A DNA stretch of 39,068 nucleotides from Mycobacteriales bacterium (GTDB lineage: Bacteria > Actinomycetota > Actinomycetes > Mycobacteriales > CADCTP01), in assembly GCA_035995165.1 (NCBI GenBank), contig DASYKU010000025.1, positions 1 through 39,068 on the forward strand. Reading direction: 5' to 3'. Positions 23,007-30,824 of this stretch are shown here, piece by piece. The position numbers and the translations under genes were made by a program. The notes below the pieces were generated by a model, which did no database searches, was not told the DNA's origin, and saw only the letters and a program-made list of their open reading frames with translations. Each line of letters starts with the position of its first letter. The stretch's first letter is position 1.

Positions 23007-24170
23007 ATGCCGTACTACCGGCAGGTCGGCGAGCTGCCGCGCAAGCGGCACACCCAGTTCCGCAAGCCCGACGGCGGTCTGTACGCCGAGGAGCTCATGG
23101 GCAGCGACGGGTTCTCGGCCGAGTCGGCGCTGCTCTACCACGAGCACCTGCCGACCGCGATCGTCGATTCGCGCATCTGGGAGTCGCCCACGGAAGGGCT
23201 GACCGCGAACCACCCGCTGCTGCCGCGGCACCTGCGTACGTCCAAGCTGGACGCCGGGTCCGGCGACGCGATCACCGGGCGGCAGCTGCTGCTGGCCAAC
23301 GACGACGTCCGGATCTCCTACGCGGTCGCGGACCGGCCCTCGCCGCTCTACCGCAACGCCGTCGGCGACGAGTGCGTCTACGTCGAGTCCGGGACCGCGA
23401 CCGTGGAGACCGTGTTCGGCGCGCTCACCGTCGGGCCCGGGGACTACGTGCTGCTGCCGACCTCGACCACCCACCGCTGGGTCCCGGACGGTCCACTTCG
23501 GACACTCGTGGTGCAGGCGGCCAGCCACATCGGGCCGCCGCGGCGCTACCTCTCGCCGCGGGGGCAGTACCTGGAGTCGGCGCCGTTCTGCGAGCGGGAC
23601 CTGCGCGGGCCCTCGGCGCCGCTGGTCTCGACCGGCACCGACGTGGCGGTGGTGGTCCGGCACCGGGCCGGGACGTCCGTGCTGACGTACGCGGACCATC
23701 CCTTCGACGTGGTCGGCTGGGACGGCTGCCTCTATCCGTACGCGTTCAACGTGAGCGACTTCGAGCCGATCACCGGGCGGGTGCACCAGCCGCCGCCGGT
23801 GCACCAGACGTTCGAGGGGCACAACTTCGTGATCTGCTCGTTCGTGCCGCGGAAGGTGGACTACCACCCGCTGGCGGTGCCGGTGCCGTACAACCACGCG
23901 AACGTCGACTCGGACGAGGTGCTGTTCTACGCGGCCGGCGACTACGAGGCGAGGCGCGGGTCCGGCATCGGGCAGGGGTCGATCTCGCTGCACCCGAGCG
24001 GGTTCACGCACGGACCCCAGCCCGGCGCGGTCGAGCGTGCGCTGGGCGCCGAGCGCTTCGACGAGCTCGCGGTCATGGTCGACACCTTCCGCCCGCTCTC
24101 CCTCGCTCCCGCCGGCCTCGCCTGCGAGGACCCCGGCTATGCCTGGACCTGGTCCGGCCGCCACCCCTGA
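23007..24170 (+). CDS. hmgA: Homogentisate 1,2-dioxygenase
   Basis: A 387-residue Fe(II) dioxygenase that opens the ring of homogentisate to maleylacetoacetate. It is of the shorter actinobacterial type (about 380-400 residues versus about 430 in proteobacteria). Cupin-like segments are visible: GDECVYVESGTATVETVFG, then GPGDYVLLPTSTTHRW. The iron-ligand region is PYNHANVDSDEVLFY (His and Glu) followed by ISLHPSGFTHGPQPG (His). The ATG at 23007 has AGGAGG at 22992-23000, which decides this start over longer frames. It diverges from fahA. Maleylacetoacetate isomerase and 4-hydroxyphenylpyruvate dioxygenase are not in the window. Confidence 0.96.
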   Translation: MPYYRQVGELPRKRHTQFRKPDGGLYAEELMGSDGFSAESALLYHEHLPTAIVDSRIWESPTEGLTANHPLLPRHLRTSKLDAGSGDAITGRQLLLANDDVRISYAVADRPSPLYRNAVGDECVYVESGTATVETVFGALTVGPGDYVLLPTSTTHRWVPDGPLRTLVVQAASHIGPPRRYLSPRGQYLESAPFCERDLRGPSAPLVSTGTDVAVVVRHRAGTSVLTYADHPFDVVGWDGCLYPYAFNVSDFEPITGRVHQPPPVHQTFEGHNFVICSFVPRKVDYHPLAVPVPYNHANVDSDEVLFYAAGDYEARRGSGIGQGSISLHPSGFTHGPQPGAVERALGAERFDELAVMVDTFRPLSLAPAGLACEDPGYAWTWSGRHP

Positions 24171-24467
24171 ACCGCTTGCGCCGGGCGGCGCTGTCGCGGA
24201 TGATGGACAGCGCGGAAGGTCCAGAGGACCTGACGAAGTGGGCCCGGCTCCTCTCCGGACGGTGAGCAGCCGGGTTTCGCGCTGTCAACGCGCGAGCCCT
24301 CCAGCGTCGGCTCGACCCGCCGCCGCCAGTCCCGCCCGCGCCGACCGCCCGGACGATCGGGTCGGCGGCTCGTCGACGTACCCGTGCATCCGGACAGAAT
24401 GCCCCATGGCGACAGGCTTGCTACCGATCGGCGCGGGCGGCCCTCAAGCGCACCCCACGGCCGTCGG
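24171..24467. other. Non-coding stretch between hmgA and def
   Basis: About 300 bases. A 21-codon frame starting ATGATGGACAGC (24200-24265) has a plausible composition but no Shine-Dalgarno or known family. A hairpin at 24340-24366 may end hmgA transcription. I see no RNA gene. Confidence 0.4.
24340..24366 (+). terminator. Possible hmgA terminator hairpin
   Basis: A perfect 7-bp stem, GCCGACC and GGTCGGC, with a 13-base loop, about 170 bases after hmgA. No U-tract. Confidence 0.3.
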
Positions 24468-24473
24468 TAACAT
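24468..24473 (+). promoter_or_regulatory. Leaderless -10 (TAACAT) for def
   Basis: TAACAT is followed by six bases (TTGGGGG tract) and then the GTG at 24480. Confidence 0.6.
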
Positions 24474-24479
24474 TGGGGG

Positions 24480-25016
24480 GTGACTGCGGGACGGACCAAG
24501 GGTGTGGCGCGGCCGATCCGGGTGTTCGGGGATCCGGTGCTGCGGACACCGGCCGACGAGGTGACCGAGTTCGACGAGTCGCTCGCGCAGCTGGTCGACG
24601 ACATGTTCGCCTCGATGTACGCGGCCGAGGGCGTCGGCCTGGCCGCGAACCAGATCGGCGCCGGCCTGTCGGTGTTCGTCTTCGACTGCCCCGACTCCGC
24701 CGGCACCCACCACGTCGGGCACGTGGTCAACCCGGTGCTGGTCTCGGCCGGCGGCGAGATCGACGACGACTTCGAGGGCTGCCTGTCGATCCCGGGCCTG
24801 CACTACGAGACCGAGCGCGCGTCGTACGCGGCGGTCGAGGGCAAGGACATGACCGGCGCCCCGGTCCGGTACGTCGGCGACGGCCAGTTCGCCCGCTGCC
24901 TGCAGCACGAGACCGACCACCTGCGCGGCCTGCTGTTCGTGGACCGGCTGCGCGGGCGGACCAAGCGCAAGGCGATGCGCGAGGTCATGGCCGCCGACTG
25001 GATCCAGCCGGGCTGA
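24480..25016 (+). CDS. def: Peptide deformylase
   Basis: A 178-residue metallo-hydrolase that removes the formyl group from nascent protein N-termini at the ribosome. All three motifs are present: GVGLAANQIG (51-60), EGCLSIPG (99-106) with the metal cysteine C101, and QHETDHLRG (142-150) with H143, E144 and H147. The N-terminal extension and the C-terminal RTKRKAMREVMA helix suit the actinobacterial form. The GTG start is set by TAACAT six bases upstream. It converges with malic enzyme, and the two stops lie within one hairpin. Confidence 0.97.
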   Translation: MTAGRTKGVARPIRVFGDPVLRTPADEVTEFDESLAQLVDDMFASMYAAEGVGLAANQIGAGLSVFVFDCPDSAGTHHVGHVVNPVLVSAGGEIDDDFEGCLSIPGLHYETERASYAAVEGKDMTGAPVRYVGDGQFARCLQHETDHLRGLLFVDRLRGRTKRKAMREVMAADWIQPG

Positions 25017-25032
25017 GCCCCGCCCGCTCAGC
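25012..25032. terminator. Bidirectional hairpin containing both stop codons
   Basis: A perfect 7-bp stem, GCTGAGC (25012-25018) and GCTCAGC (25026-25032), with a 7-base loop. The def stop TGA is in the left arm and the malic-enzyme stop (TCA on the plus strand) in the right arm. Confidence 0.5.
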
Positions 25033-26512
25033 GGTCGTCGGTCGTGGAGGGGATGGGGACGGTCTCGGCGGAGGGGTCGACCCGGGCGGCTTCGGCGACG
25101 GCCGCCGCGACCGCCCGCGGGACCTTGGGGTCGAACACGCTCGGCACCACGTACGACGCGTTGAGCTGGTCGTCGGTCACGACCGCCGCCAGCGCCGCCG
25201 CCGCGGACAGCAGCATCGAGGTGGTGATGTTGCGGGCCCTCGCGTCCAGCAGCCCGCGGAACACCCCGGGGAACGCCAGCACGTTGTTGATCTGGTTCGG
25301 GTAGTCGCTGCGCCCGGTCGCCACCACCGCCGCGACCTGCCGGGCGGCGTCGACGTCGACCTCGGGGTCGGGGTTGGCCAGCGCGAAGACCACCGGCCGC
25401 GGCGCCATCAGCGTCAGCCAGGCCGGGTCGATGACCCCGGCCGCGGACACCCCGATCACCACGTCGGCGCCGGTCAGCGCGTCCGGCAGCTCGCCGGTGA
25501 CGTTCTCCGGGTTGGTCCGCTCGGCCAGCCGCCGCTTCGAGCCGGACAGCCGGTCGTCGGACGGGGCGAGGATGCCCTCCCGGTCCCAGACCAGCAGGTG
25601 CCGTACGCCGGCCTCCAGCAGCAGCTCGGCCACCGCGGTCCCGGCCGCACCGGCTCCGCAGACCACGACCTTCACCGAGCCGAGCGCCTTGCCGACGCAG
25701 CGCAGCGCGTTGGTCAGCGCGGCCACCACGACGATCGCGGTGCCGTGCTGGTCGTCGTGGAAGACCGGGATGTCCAGCAGCGCCCGCAGCCGCCGCTCGA
25801 TCTCGAAGCAGCGCGGCGCGCTGATGTCCTCCAGGTTGATCCCGCCGAATCCGGGCGCGATCGCCTTCACCACCTGGACGATCTCGTCGACGTCGGTGGT
25901 GTCCAGGCAGATCGGCCAGGCGTCGATCCCGGCGAACCGCTTGAACAGCGCGGCCTTGCCCTCCATCACCGGCATCGCCGCGCCCGGCCCGAGGTCACCG
26001 AGCCCCAGCACCGCGGTGCCGTCGGTGACGACCGCGACCGTGTTGCCCTTCGAGGTCAGCCGCCGGACGTCGTCGGGGTTGCGGGCCAGCGCCAGGCACA
26101 CCCGCGCCACCCCGGGCGTGTACGCCATGGACAGGTCGTCGCGGGTCCGCAGCGGCACCTTGGAATGGGTCTCGATCTTCCCGCCGATGTGCAGCAGGAA
26201 CGTCCGGTCGCTGACCTTGTGCACGGTGACACCCTCGACGGCACCGAGCGCGGCGACGATCTCGTCCGCATGCTCACCGTTCACCGCCGAGCAGGTGACG
26301 TCGACCGTGATCCGGTCGTGCCGGGACTCGGCGACATCGATCGCGGTCACCACCCCGCCGGCGGTGCCGACCGCGGTGGCGATCCGGCCGACCACCGCCG
26401 GGTCCGGGTCGGCCTGCAACCGCACCGTGATCGAGTAGGACGCACTCGTCGGGACCGGACGTCTCGGCCGGTCCGACATCGTTCCGGTGCCGGACGGATC
26501 CACGCTGACCAT
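25028..26512 (-). CDS. NAD-dependent malic enzyme with N-terminal ACT domain
   Basis: A 494-residue oxidative decarboxylase converting malate to pyruvate and CO2. Residues about 25-100 form an ACT domain ([19 protein letters not shown]... DVTCS), implying allosteric control by an amino acid or similar ligand. The malic N-domain carries [48 protein letters not shown] and [14 protein letters not shown] with the metal acids. The NAD domain starts [17 protein letters not shown]. Whether it prefers NAD or NADP is not certain. Start alternatives are the ATG at 26512, used here, and the ATG at 26479; both precede the ACT domain. It lies downstream of the beta-helix gene on the same strand, 48 bases away. 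Confidence 0.94.
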   Translation of the reverse strand: MVSVDPSGTGTMSDRPRRPVPTSASYSITVRLQADPDPAVVGRIATAVGTAGGVVTAIDVAESRHDRITVDVTCSAVNGEHADEIVAALGAVEGVTVHKVSDRTFLLHIGGKIETHSKVPLRTRDDLSMAYTPGVARVCLALARNPDDVRRLTSKGNTVAVVTDGTAVLGLGDLGPGAAMPVMEGKAALFKRFAGIDAWPICLDTTDVDEIVQVVKAIAPGFGGINLEDISAPRCFEIERRLRALLDIPVFHDDQHGTAIVVVAALTNALRCVGKALGSVKVVVCGAGAAGTAVAELLLEAGVRHLLVWDREGILAPSDDRLSGSKRRLAERTNPENVTGELPDALTGADVVIGVSAAGVIDPAWLTLMAPRPVVFALANPDPEVDVDAARQVAAVVATGRSDYPNQINNVLAFPGVFRGLLDARARNITTSMLLSAAAALAAVVTDDQLNASYVVPSVFDPKVPRAVAAAVAEAARVDPSAETVPIPSTTDDR

Positions 26513-26560
26513 GCCGCCAATCCTGCCACCGCCGGGTCGGCAGCGGTTCGTGCCGATTGC

Positions 26561-27307
26561 TCAGCAGTCGTCGCAGTCGTCCGGGGTGTTGCCGAAGACC
26601 CGGGTCCCGTCCAGCGTGAGGATGTTCACGGTGAGGATGCCGCCGCCCACGTCGGTCGCGGTGTTGCGGGTGACCTGACCGCCGTGCATGGTCGCCACCC
26701 CCTCGCTGAACATGCCGCCGCCGACGCCGGTGGTGCTGTTGCCGACCAGGTTGGTCGACCAGGTGGTCAGGTCGCCGGCGTTGAAGATGCCGCCGCCGTC
26801 GAAGCCGGACCGGTTGCTCGAGACCAGCGAGCGGGTCAGCGTCATGTCGCCGAGGTTGAGGATGCCGCCGCCGGCCCCGACCGTGCGGTTCTGGGTCACC
26901 AGGACGCGGGTCAGCGTCAGCGTGCCGGAGCTGCTGATGCCGCCCCCGCCGCCGAACCCGGTCGAGTTGCCGTTGCGGACGATCACGTCGGTGAGCGCGA
27001 CGACCGCCGGCGCGTCGACGACGAGGACCCGGCTGACGTTCGCGCCGGTGAGCACCGGACGGCCGGCTCCGGGCGCGCTGCCGACCAGGGTGAGGCTCTT
27101 GTCGAGCAGGAACGGGCCGGTGCAGGTGCCGGAGATCACCAGCCGGTTCCCGTCGGCGGCCGCGGCGATGGCCGCCTGCAGGGTGCCGAACGAGCTGGTG
27201 CCGTTGCGCACCGAGCAGGCCGCGGCACCGGCCGTGCCCCCGACGGTGACGACGGTGGCAGCCGTGGCCACCGCGAGCAGGACAGCCTTGACGATCGTTC
27301 GCACCAT
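26561..27307 (-). CDS. Secreted right-handed beta-helix repeat protein
   Basis: A 248-residue exported protein. Residues 1-28 are a Sec signal peptide (MVRTIVKAVLLAVATAA... GTAGA). The mature part starts with a disulfide-capable cysteine and TLQAAIAAAADGNRLVISGTC, as in PMP/beta-helix proteins. Five glycine-rich rungs, GGG followed by Ile or Met, occur at 121, 146, 171, 196 and 221, exactly 25 residues apart. The end is CDDC (245-248). Such solenoids often bind or degrade polysaccharides, but no catalytic acids can be assigned, so I give no enzyme function. The ATG at 27307 has GGGGAG six bases upstream; an upstream in-frame start would hide the signal peptide. Confidence 0.88.
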   Translation of the reverse strand: MVRTIVKAVLLAVATAATVVTVGGTAGAAACSVRNGTSSFGTLQAAIAAAADGNRLVISGTCTGPFLLDKSLTLVGSAPGAGRPVLTGANVSRVLVVDAPAVVALTDVIVRNGNSTGFGGGGGISSSGTLTLTRVLVTQNRTVGAGGGILNLGDMTLTRSLVSSNRSGFDGGGIFNAGDLTTWSTNLVGNSTTGVGGGMFSEGVATMHGGQVTRNTATDVGGGILTVNILTLDGTRVFGNTPDDCDDC

Positions 27308-27412
27308 TGCGAACTCCCCCCGGAGGTGTTTATCGACGCTTGGGAATCTCCCACGGAGTTCGCGGCGGGACAATGCGCCCGTCGGCGCAGCGCCGCACCG
27401 CTGATCGCGGGG

Positions 27413-29143
27413 TCAGCGCCGCCCGAGCCAACCCCGCAGCGGCCGCGGCCGGACCAGGAACGCCTCCGCCTCCAGCGCCGCGACCGCGATCCGCGGCAGC
27501 TCCCGGGCGGAGGGGAAGCAGAGGAAGCGTGGCTCCCAGGTCGGCTGGAACTTGGCGTTGAAGCGGTAGAGCGTCTCGATCTGCCACCACCGCGACGCCG
27601 CGACCAGCACCGAGCGCCAGGCCCGGGCGATCGGGCCGGCCCCGATCCGTTCGCCCCGCTCCAGCGCGGACCGCAGCACCGCGAAGTTCAGCGACAGCCG
27701 CCGTACGCCCAGGGCCGGGCCGGCGTCGGCCAGCGAGACGACCAGGAACTCGTTCAGCCCGTTGTCCGCGGTCCGGTCCCGGCGCATGAGGTCCAGCGAC
27801 AGGCCGTCCTCGCCCCAGGGCACGAAGTGCAGCAGCCCGCGCAGTGTTCCGTCCTGGTGCGCGGTGACAACCACGCAGTCGGGGTCGGCCGGGTCGCCGA
27901 TGCGGGACAGCGCCATCGAGAAGCCGCGCTCGACCGTGCCGCCGCGCCAGGCCGCCGCGACCGAGACCAGCTCGGACAGCTCGGCCGGCGGGATCTCCCC
28001 GGTCCGCCGGACCGCCGCGGTGAAGCCGGCCCGCTCGATCCGGGAGACCGCCTGCCGGACGCCCCGCATCGGCCGTCCGGCCTGGCTGAACGTGTCCAGG
28101 TCGAGCACGGCCTCGTCGCCCAGCTCGTACGCGTCCAGGCCGTGCCGGGCCCAGACGGTCGCGCCGAGCTCGCCGCAGCCGATCGTGGCCGGCACCCAGG
28201 CGTGCCGCCGGGCCAGCTCCAGCGTCTCGGCGATCGCGCCCGGCCAGGCCTCCGGGTCGCCGATCGGGTCGCCGCTGGCCAGCAGCACCCCGTGCACGAC
28301 CCGGTACGCCACCGCCGCCTTGCCGCTGGCCGAGAACACCACGCTCTTGTCCCGCCGCAGCGCGAAGTAGCCGAGCGAATCGCGCCCGCCGTGCCGGGCC
28401 AGCAGCTCCCGCAGCCGCTGCTCGTCGGTGCCGGAGAGCAGGGCCACCGGCTCGGCCGCCCGCAGCACCAGGTACGCCGTGGAGAACGCGGTCAGCAGCC
28501 CGAAGGCGAGCAGCACGGCCGAGACCAGGTCGGCCGCCCGGTCGCCGGAGAACCGCAGCGGGCCGCGGACGCCGACCAGCCCGAGCAGCACGTGCCGCAG
28601 CTGCATCCCCAGCGACGGGCGGCCGACGACGTGGTCGCCGTACACCTGGAGCATGAGCAGGCCGAGGCCGGTGCCGATCGCGGCCAGCTGGACGAACCGG
28701 CGGACCACGAGCCAGCGGCTGGTCGGGTCGCCCTCGGCCTGGAACTCGCGCCGGGTCGCCACCAGCAGGCCCAGCACCGCGAGCGAGGCCAGCGCCTCCT
28801 CCACGTCCAGGCCCTTGGCCAGGTGGGCGATCGCGACCAGGAGCGTCACCGCGACCGCGGTCAGCCAGGCCCGCCGCTTGCGCCGGCGCAGCCCGCCGGC
28901 CAGGTAACAGAGCAGCACGCCGAGCGCGGCCGCGACCGCCGTCGCGGTGTCGGCGCCGAGCAGCGGGACGAGCTCGGTGAGCACCCGCATCCGGCCCCGG
29001 ATCGGCGGCAGCAGCGCGCTGACCACCGTGCCCGCGCCCAGCAGCCAGGTCACGGTGGCCACCAGGGTCGCGGTCCGCCGGCTCGCCTCCCTGACCGTCG
29101 CCGCCTCCGGGCCCCGAGGGACCAGGAGGGTGGGTCTGCTCAC
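27413..29143 (-). CDS. MprF-like phosphatidylglycerol lysyltransferase domain (DUF2156) membrane protein
   Basis: A 576-residue protein. About six hydrophobic segments occupy residues 20-240, followed by a cytosolic DUF2156 domain (about 245-560) with a GNAT-like double fold: KSVVFSASGKAAVAYRVVHGVLLASGDPIG, FSMALSRIGDP, VPWGEDGLSLDLMRRD and NEFLVVSLADAGPALGVRRLSLNFA. This is the aminoacyl transfer domain of MprF, which adds lysine from Lys-tRNA to phosphatidylglycerol. Unlike mycobacterial LysX, no lysyl-tRNA synthetase domain is fused. The start GTG has GAGGAG upstream. It diverges from a rhomboid-like gene. Lipid substrate and amino acid are inferred from the family only. Confidence 0.88.
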   Translation of the reverse strand: MSRPTLLVPRGPEAATVREASRRTATLVATVTWLLGAGTVVSALLPPIRGRMRVLTELVPLLGADTATAVAAALGVLLCYLAGGLRRRKRRAWLTAVAVTLLVAIAHLAKGLDVEEALASLAVLGLLVATRREFQAEGDPTSRWLVVRRFVQLAAIGTGLGLLMLQVYGDHVVGRPSLGMQLRHVLLGLVGVRGPLRFSGDRAADLVSAVLLAFGLLTAFSTAYLVLRAAEPVALLSGTDEQRLRELLARHGGRDSLGYFALRRDKSVVFSASGKAAVAYRVVHGVLLASGDPIGDPEAWPGAIAETLELARRHAWVPATIGCGELGATVWARHGLDAYELGDEAVLDLDTFSQAGRPMRGVRQAVSRIERAGFTAAVRRTGEIPPAELSELVSVAAAWRGGTVERGFSMALSRIGDPADPDCVVVTAHQDGTLRGLLHFVPWGEDGLSLDLMRRDRTADNGLNEFLVVSLADAGPALGVRRLSLNFAVLRSALERGERIGAGPIARAWRSVLVAASRWWQIETLYRFNAKFQPTWEPRFLCFPSARELPRIAVAALEAEAFLVRPRPLRGWLGRR

Positions 29144-29178
29144 GACTGCTCCTCGATAGATGGCGCGGCGTTGCGCCC

Positions 29179-29188
29179 TGGCGCGCCA
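29179..29188. promoter_or_regulatory. 10-bp palindrome between the MprF-like and rhomboid-like genes
   Basis: TGGCGCGCCA is a perfect palindrome in the 95-base divergent region. Possible operator, but such GC palindromes occur by chance at this composition. Confidence 0.2.
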
Positions 29189-29226
29189 ACCGTACGGGCC
29201 GGACGGTGAGGGGCCGGTGAGCGCCC

Positions 29227-29232
29227 TATCGT
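29227..29232 (+). promoter_or_regulatory. Leaderless -10 (TATCGT) for the rhomboid-like gene
   Basis: TATCGT is followed by six bases and then the GTG at 29239. The same hexamer and spacing as larB. Confidence 0.6.
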
Positions 29233-29238
29233 GATCGG

Positions 29239-29877
29239 GTGGGCGGGCCCGGCGTGCGGCGGTGGCGTCGTCCCACCGTTGCCGGGGCCTTCCGGGGCGC
29301 CGACGTCGGCTGGGCGTACGCGGCCGTGGTCGTCGTCGTGGCGATCGTGGTCCGGGTGCTGCCGGGGACGCGGCCCCAGGACCTGGTCCTGGACACCAGC
29401 ACCAACCTGGACAACCTGCGGCACACGCCGCTGCTCGTGCTGGGGGCCAGCGCGTTCGTGGTCTGGCCGCTGTGGGGGCTGTGGATCCTCGCCCCGCTGG
29501 TGCTGGTCTTCGGGGCGGCGCAGCGCTGGCTGGGCCGGACCGCGACGATCATCGTCGCCGTGCTCGGGCACGTCGGCGCGACGCTGTTCGTGGCCGTGCT
29601 GCTCGCCGCCGGGATCAACGACGGCGTGGTCGACCCGGCGATCGCCCGGGAGCCCGACGTCGGGGTCAGCTACGGGCTGGCCGCCGTGGCCGGGCTGCTG
29701 GCCGGCCGGGTCCCGCGCCGCCTCCGCCCCTGGTACGTGCTGGGCCTGCTCGTCGTCACCGCCGGCCCACTGGGGCTGGACACCGACGTCACCGGCGTCG
29801 GGCACGTCCTCGCGGCGCTGCTCGGCTTCGCCCTGGCCGTGCTCACCACCCGCGCCGCCCGCCGTCCCCCGTCCTGA
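29239..29877 (+). CDS. Rhomboid-like membrane protein
   Basis: A 212-residue integral membrane protein with about six hydrophobic helices (near 25-41, 65-90, 102-123, 141-156, 165-178, 184-202). DVGVSYGLAAVAG places a serine (S144) at the start of the fourth helix and VGHVLAALLGF places a histidine (H189) in the last, the arrangement of the rhomboid Ser-His dyad. The canonical GxSG is relaxed to GVSYG, so protease activity is plausible but unproven; this fits the rhomboid-like actinobacterial family. The GTG start has TATCGT six bases upstream. It diverges from the MprF-like gene and converges with the SDR gene. Confidence 0.72.
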   Translation: MGGPGVRRWRRPTVAGAFRGADVGWAYAAVVVVVAIVVRVLPGTRPQDLVLDTSTNLDNLRHTPLLVLGASAFVVWPLWGLWILAPLVLVFGAAQRWLGRTATIIVAVLGHVGATLFVAVLLAAGINDGVVDPAIAREPDVGVSYGLAAVAGLLAGRVPRRLRPWYVLGLLVVTAGPLGLDTDVTGVGHVLAALLGFALAVLTTRAARRPPS

Positions 29878-29889
29878 GCGCGCGGACGG

Positions 29890-30786
29890 TCAGCCGCGGT
29901 CCGTCATCGTGTAGCGCAGCCGGGCCATGCCGAACTCCGCGGCCGGCTCGATGTCGGCCTCGGCGAAGAGCACGTCGATCCGGCCGGCCAGCACCTGCGG
30001 GTCCCAGCGGCCGCCCTCGTTCTCCAGCGCGGCCGCGGACGTCCACGGCCGGTAGAGCTCGACCGCGTTGCCCTGGACCCCGAAGACCTTGCCGCTGATG
30101 TGCGCGGACGCCTCGCTGACCAGGTACGACACCAGCGGGGCGACGTTGTCCGGGTCCCAGAAGTCGAAGCCCTCGTTCGCCCCGAAGATGTCCCCGTACG
30201 CCCCCTCGGTCATCCGGGTGCGCGCGGCCGGCGCGATCGCGTTGCAGGTCACGCCCATCCGGGCCGACTCGAGCGCGACGATCTGCGCGAACGCGGCGAT
30301 GCCGGCCTTGGCCGCGCCGTAGTTCGACTGGCCGAAGTTGCCGAGCAGGCCCGAGGTGGAGGCGGTGCAGACGATGTGGCCGGGGCCGCCGTGCTCCCGC
30401 CAGTGCCCGAGCGCCGCGTGCGTCGGCGCGTAGTGCCCGCGCAGGTGGACCCGGACGACCGTGTCCCACTCCTGCGGGCTCATCTTCACCAGCGTCCGGT
30501 CCCGCAGCACGCCGGCGTTGTTGACCAGCCCGTCGAGCCGGCCGAACTCGCGCACCGCGGTCGCGATCAGCTCGTCGGCGACGGCGATCTCGGAGACGTC
30601 GCCCTCGACCAGGACCGCGTTCCCGCCGGTGGCCTTGATCTCGTCGACGACCGCGGCGCCGACCGCCGGGTCGAACTCGTTGAGCACGATCGCGGCGCCC
30701 TGCCGTGCGCACTCGAGCGCCTCACCACGGCCGATACCGCGCCCGGCGCCGGTCACCACGACGACCTTGTCGTCCAACAGCCCCAT
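29890..30786 (-). CDS. SDR-family oxidoreductase, FabG-like
   Basis: A 298-residue short-chain dehydrogenase. The cofactor motif is TGAGRGIG (12-19), followed by NNAG (89-92). The catalytic triad is S143, Y156 and K160 in ASTSGLLGNFGQSNYGAAK. The acidic residue at the end of strand 2 (NEFDP) suggests NAD preference. The length, about 50 residues above plain FabG, and the C-terminal VNV-free tail resemble the dehydrogenase domain of peroxisomal-type multifunctional or acyl-CoA SDRs, so the substrate may be a 3-hydroxyacyl-CoA rather than acyl-ACP. The ATG at 30786 has TACGGT seven bases upstream; the GTG at 30795 would overlap that element. It is back-to-back with arcA. Confidence 0.88.
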   Translation of the reverse strand: MGLLDDKVVVVTGAGRGIGRGEALECARQGAAIVLNEFDPAVGAAVVDEIKATGGNAVLVEGDVSEIAVADELIATAVREFGRLDGLVNNAGVLRDRTLVKMSPQEWDTVVRVHLRGHYAPTHAALGHWREHGGPGHIVCTASTSGLLGNFGQSNYGAAKAGIAAFAQIVALESARMGVTCNAIAPAARTRMTEGAYGDIFGANEGFDFWDPDNVAPLVSYLVSEASAHISGKVFGVQGNAVELYRPWTSAAALENEGGRWDPQVLAGRIDVLFAEADIEPAAEFGMARLRYTMTDRG

Positions 30787-30793
30787 GTCGGCC

Positions 30794-30799
30794 ACCGTA
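30794..30799 (-). promoter_or_regulatory. Near-leaderless -10 (TACGGT) for the SDR gene
   Basis: On the minus strand TACGGT is followed by seven bases and then the ATG at 30786. It lies 13 bases from the oppositely oriented arcA -10. Confidence 0.45.
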
Positions 30800-30812
30800 C
30801 CGGCGGCGCCGA

Positions 30813-30818
30813 TAGAGT
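30813..30818 (+). promoter_or_regulatory. Leaderless -10 (TAGAGT) for arcA
   Basis: TAGAGT is followed by six bases and then the GTG at 30825. The ATG at 30823 is out of frame. Confidence 0.6.
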
Positions 30819-30824
30819 CAGCAT

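Noticed and set aside
24200-24265. A 21-codon frame in the hmgA-def gap
   Set aside because: It looks slightly protein-like (PEDLTKWARLL), but has no Shine-Dalgarno, no leaderless -10 and no family I know; too short to call.
24473-29209. A 1578-codon open frame on the plus strand
   Set aside because: It runs antisense to or across def, malic enzyme, the beta-helix and MprF-like genes, all with strong protein motifs. Its translation is Arg/Gly/Pro-rich low-complexity, as expected from a shadow frame in GC-rich DNA.
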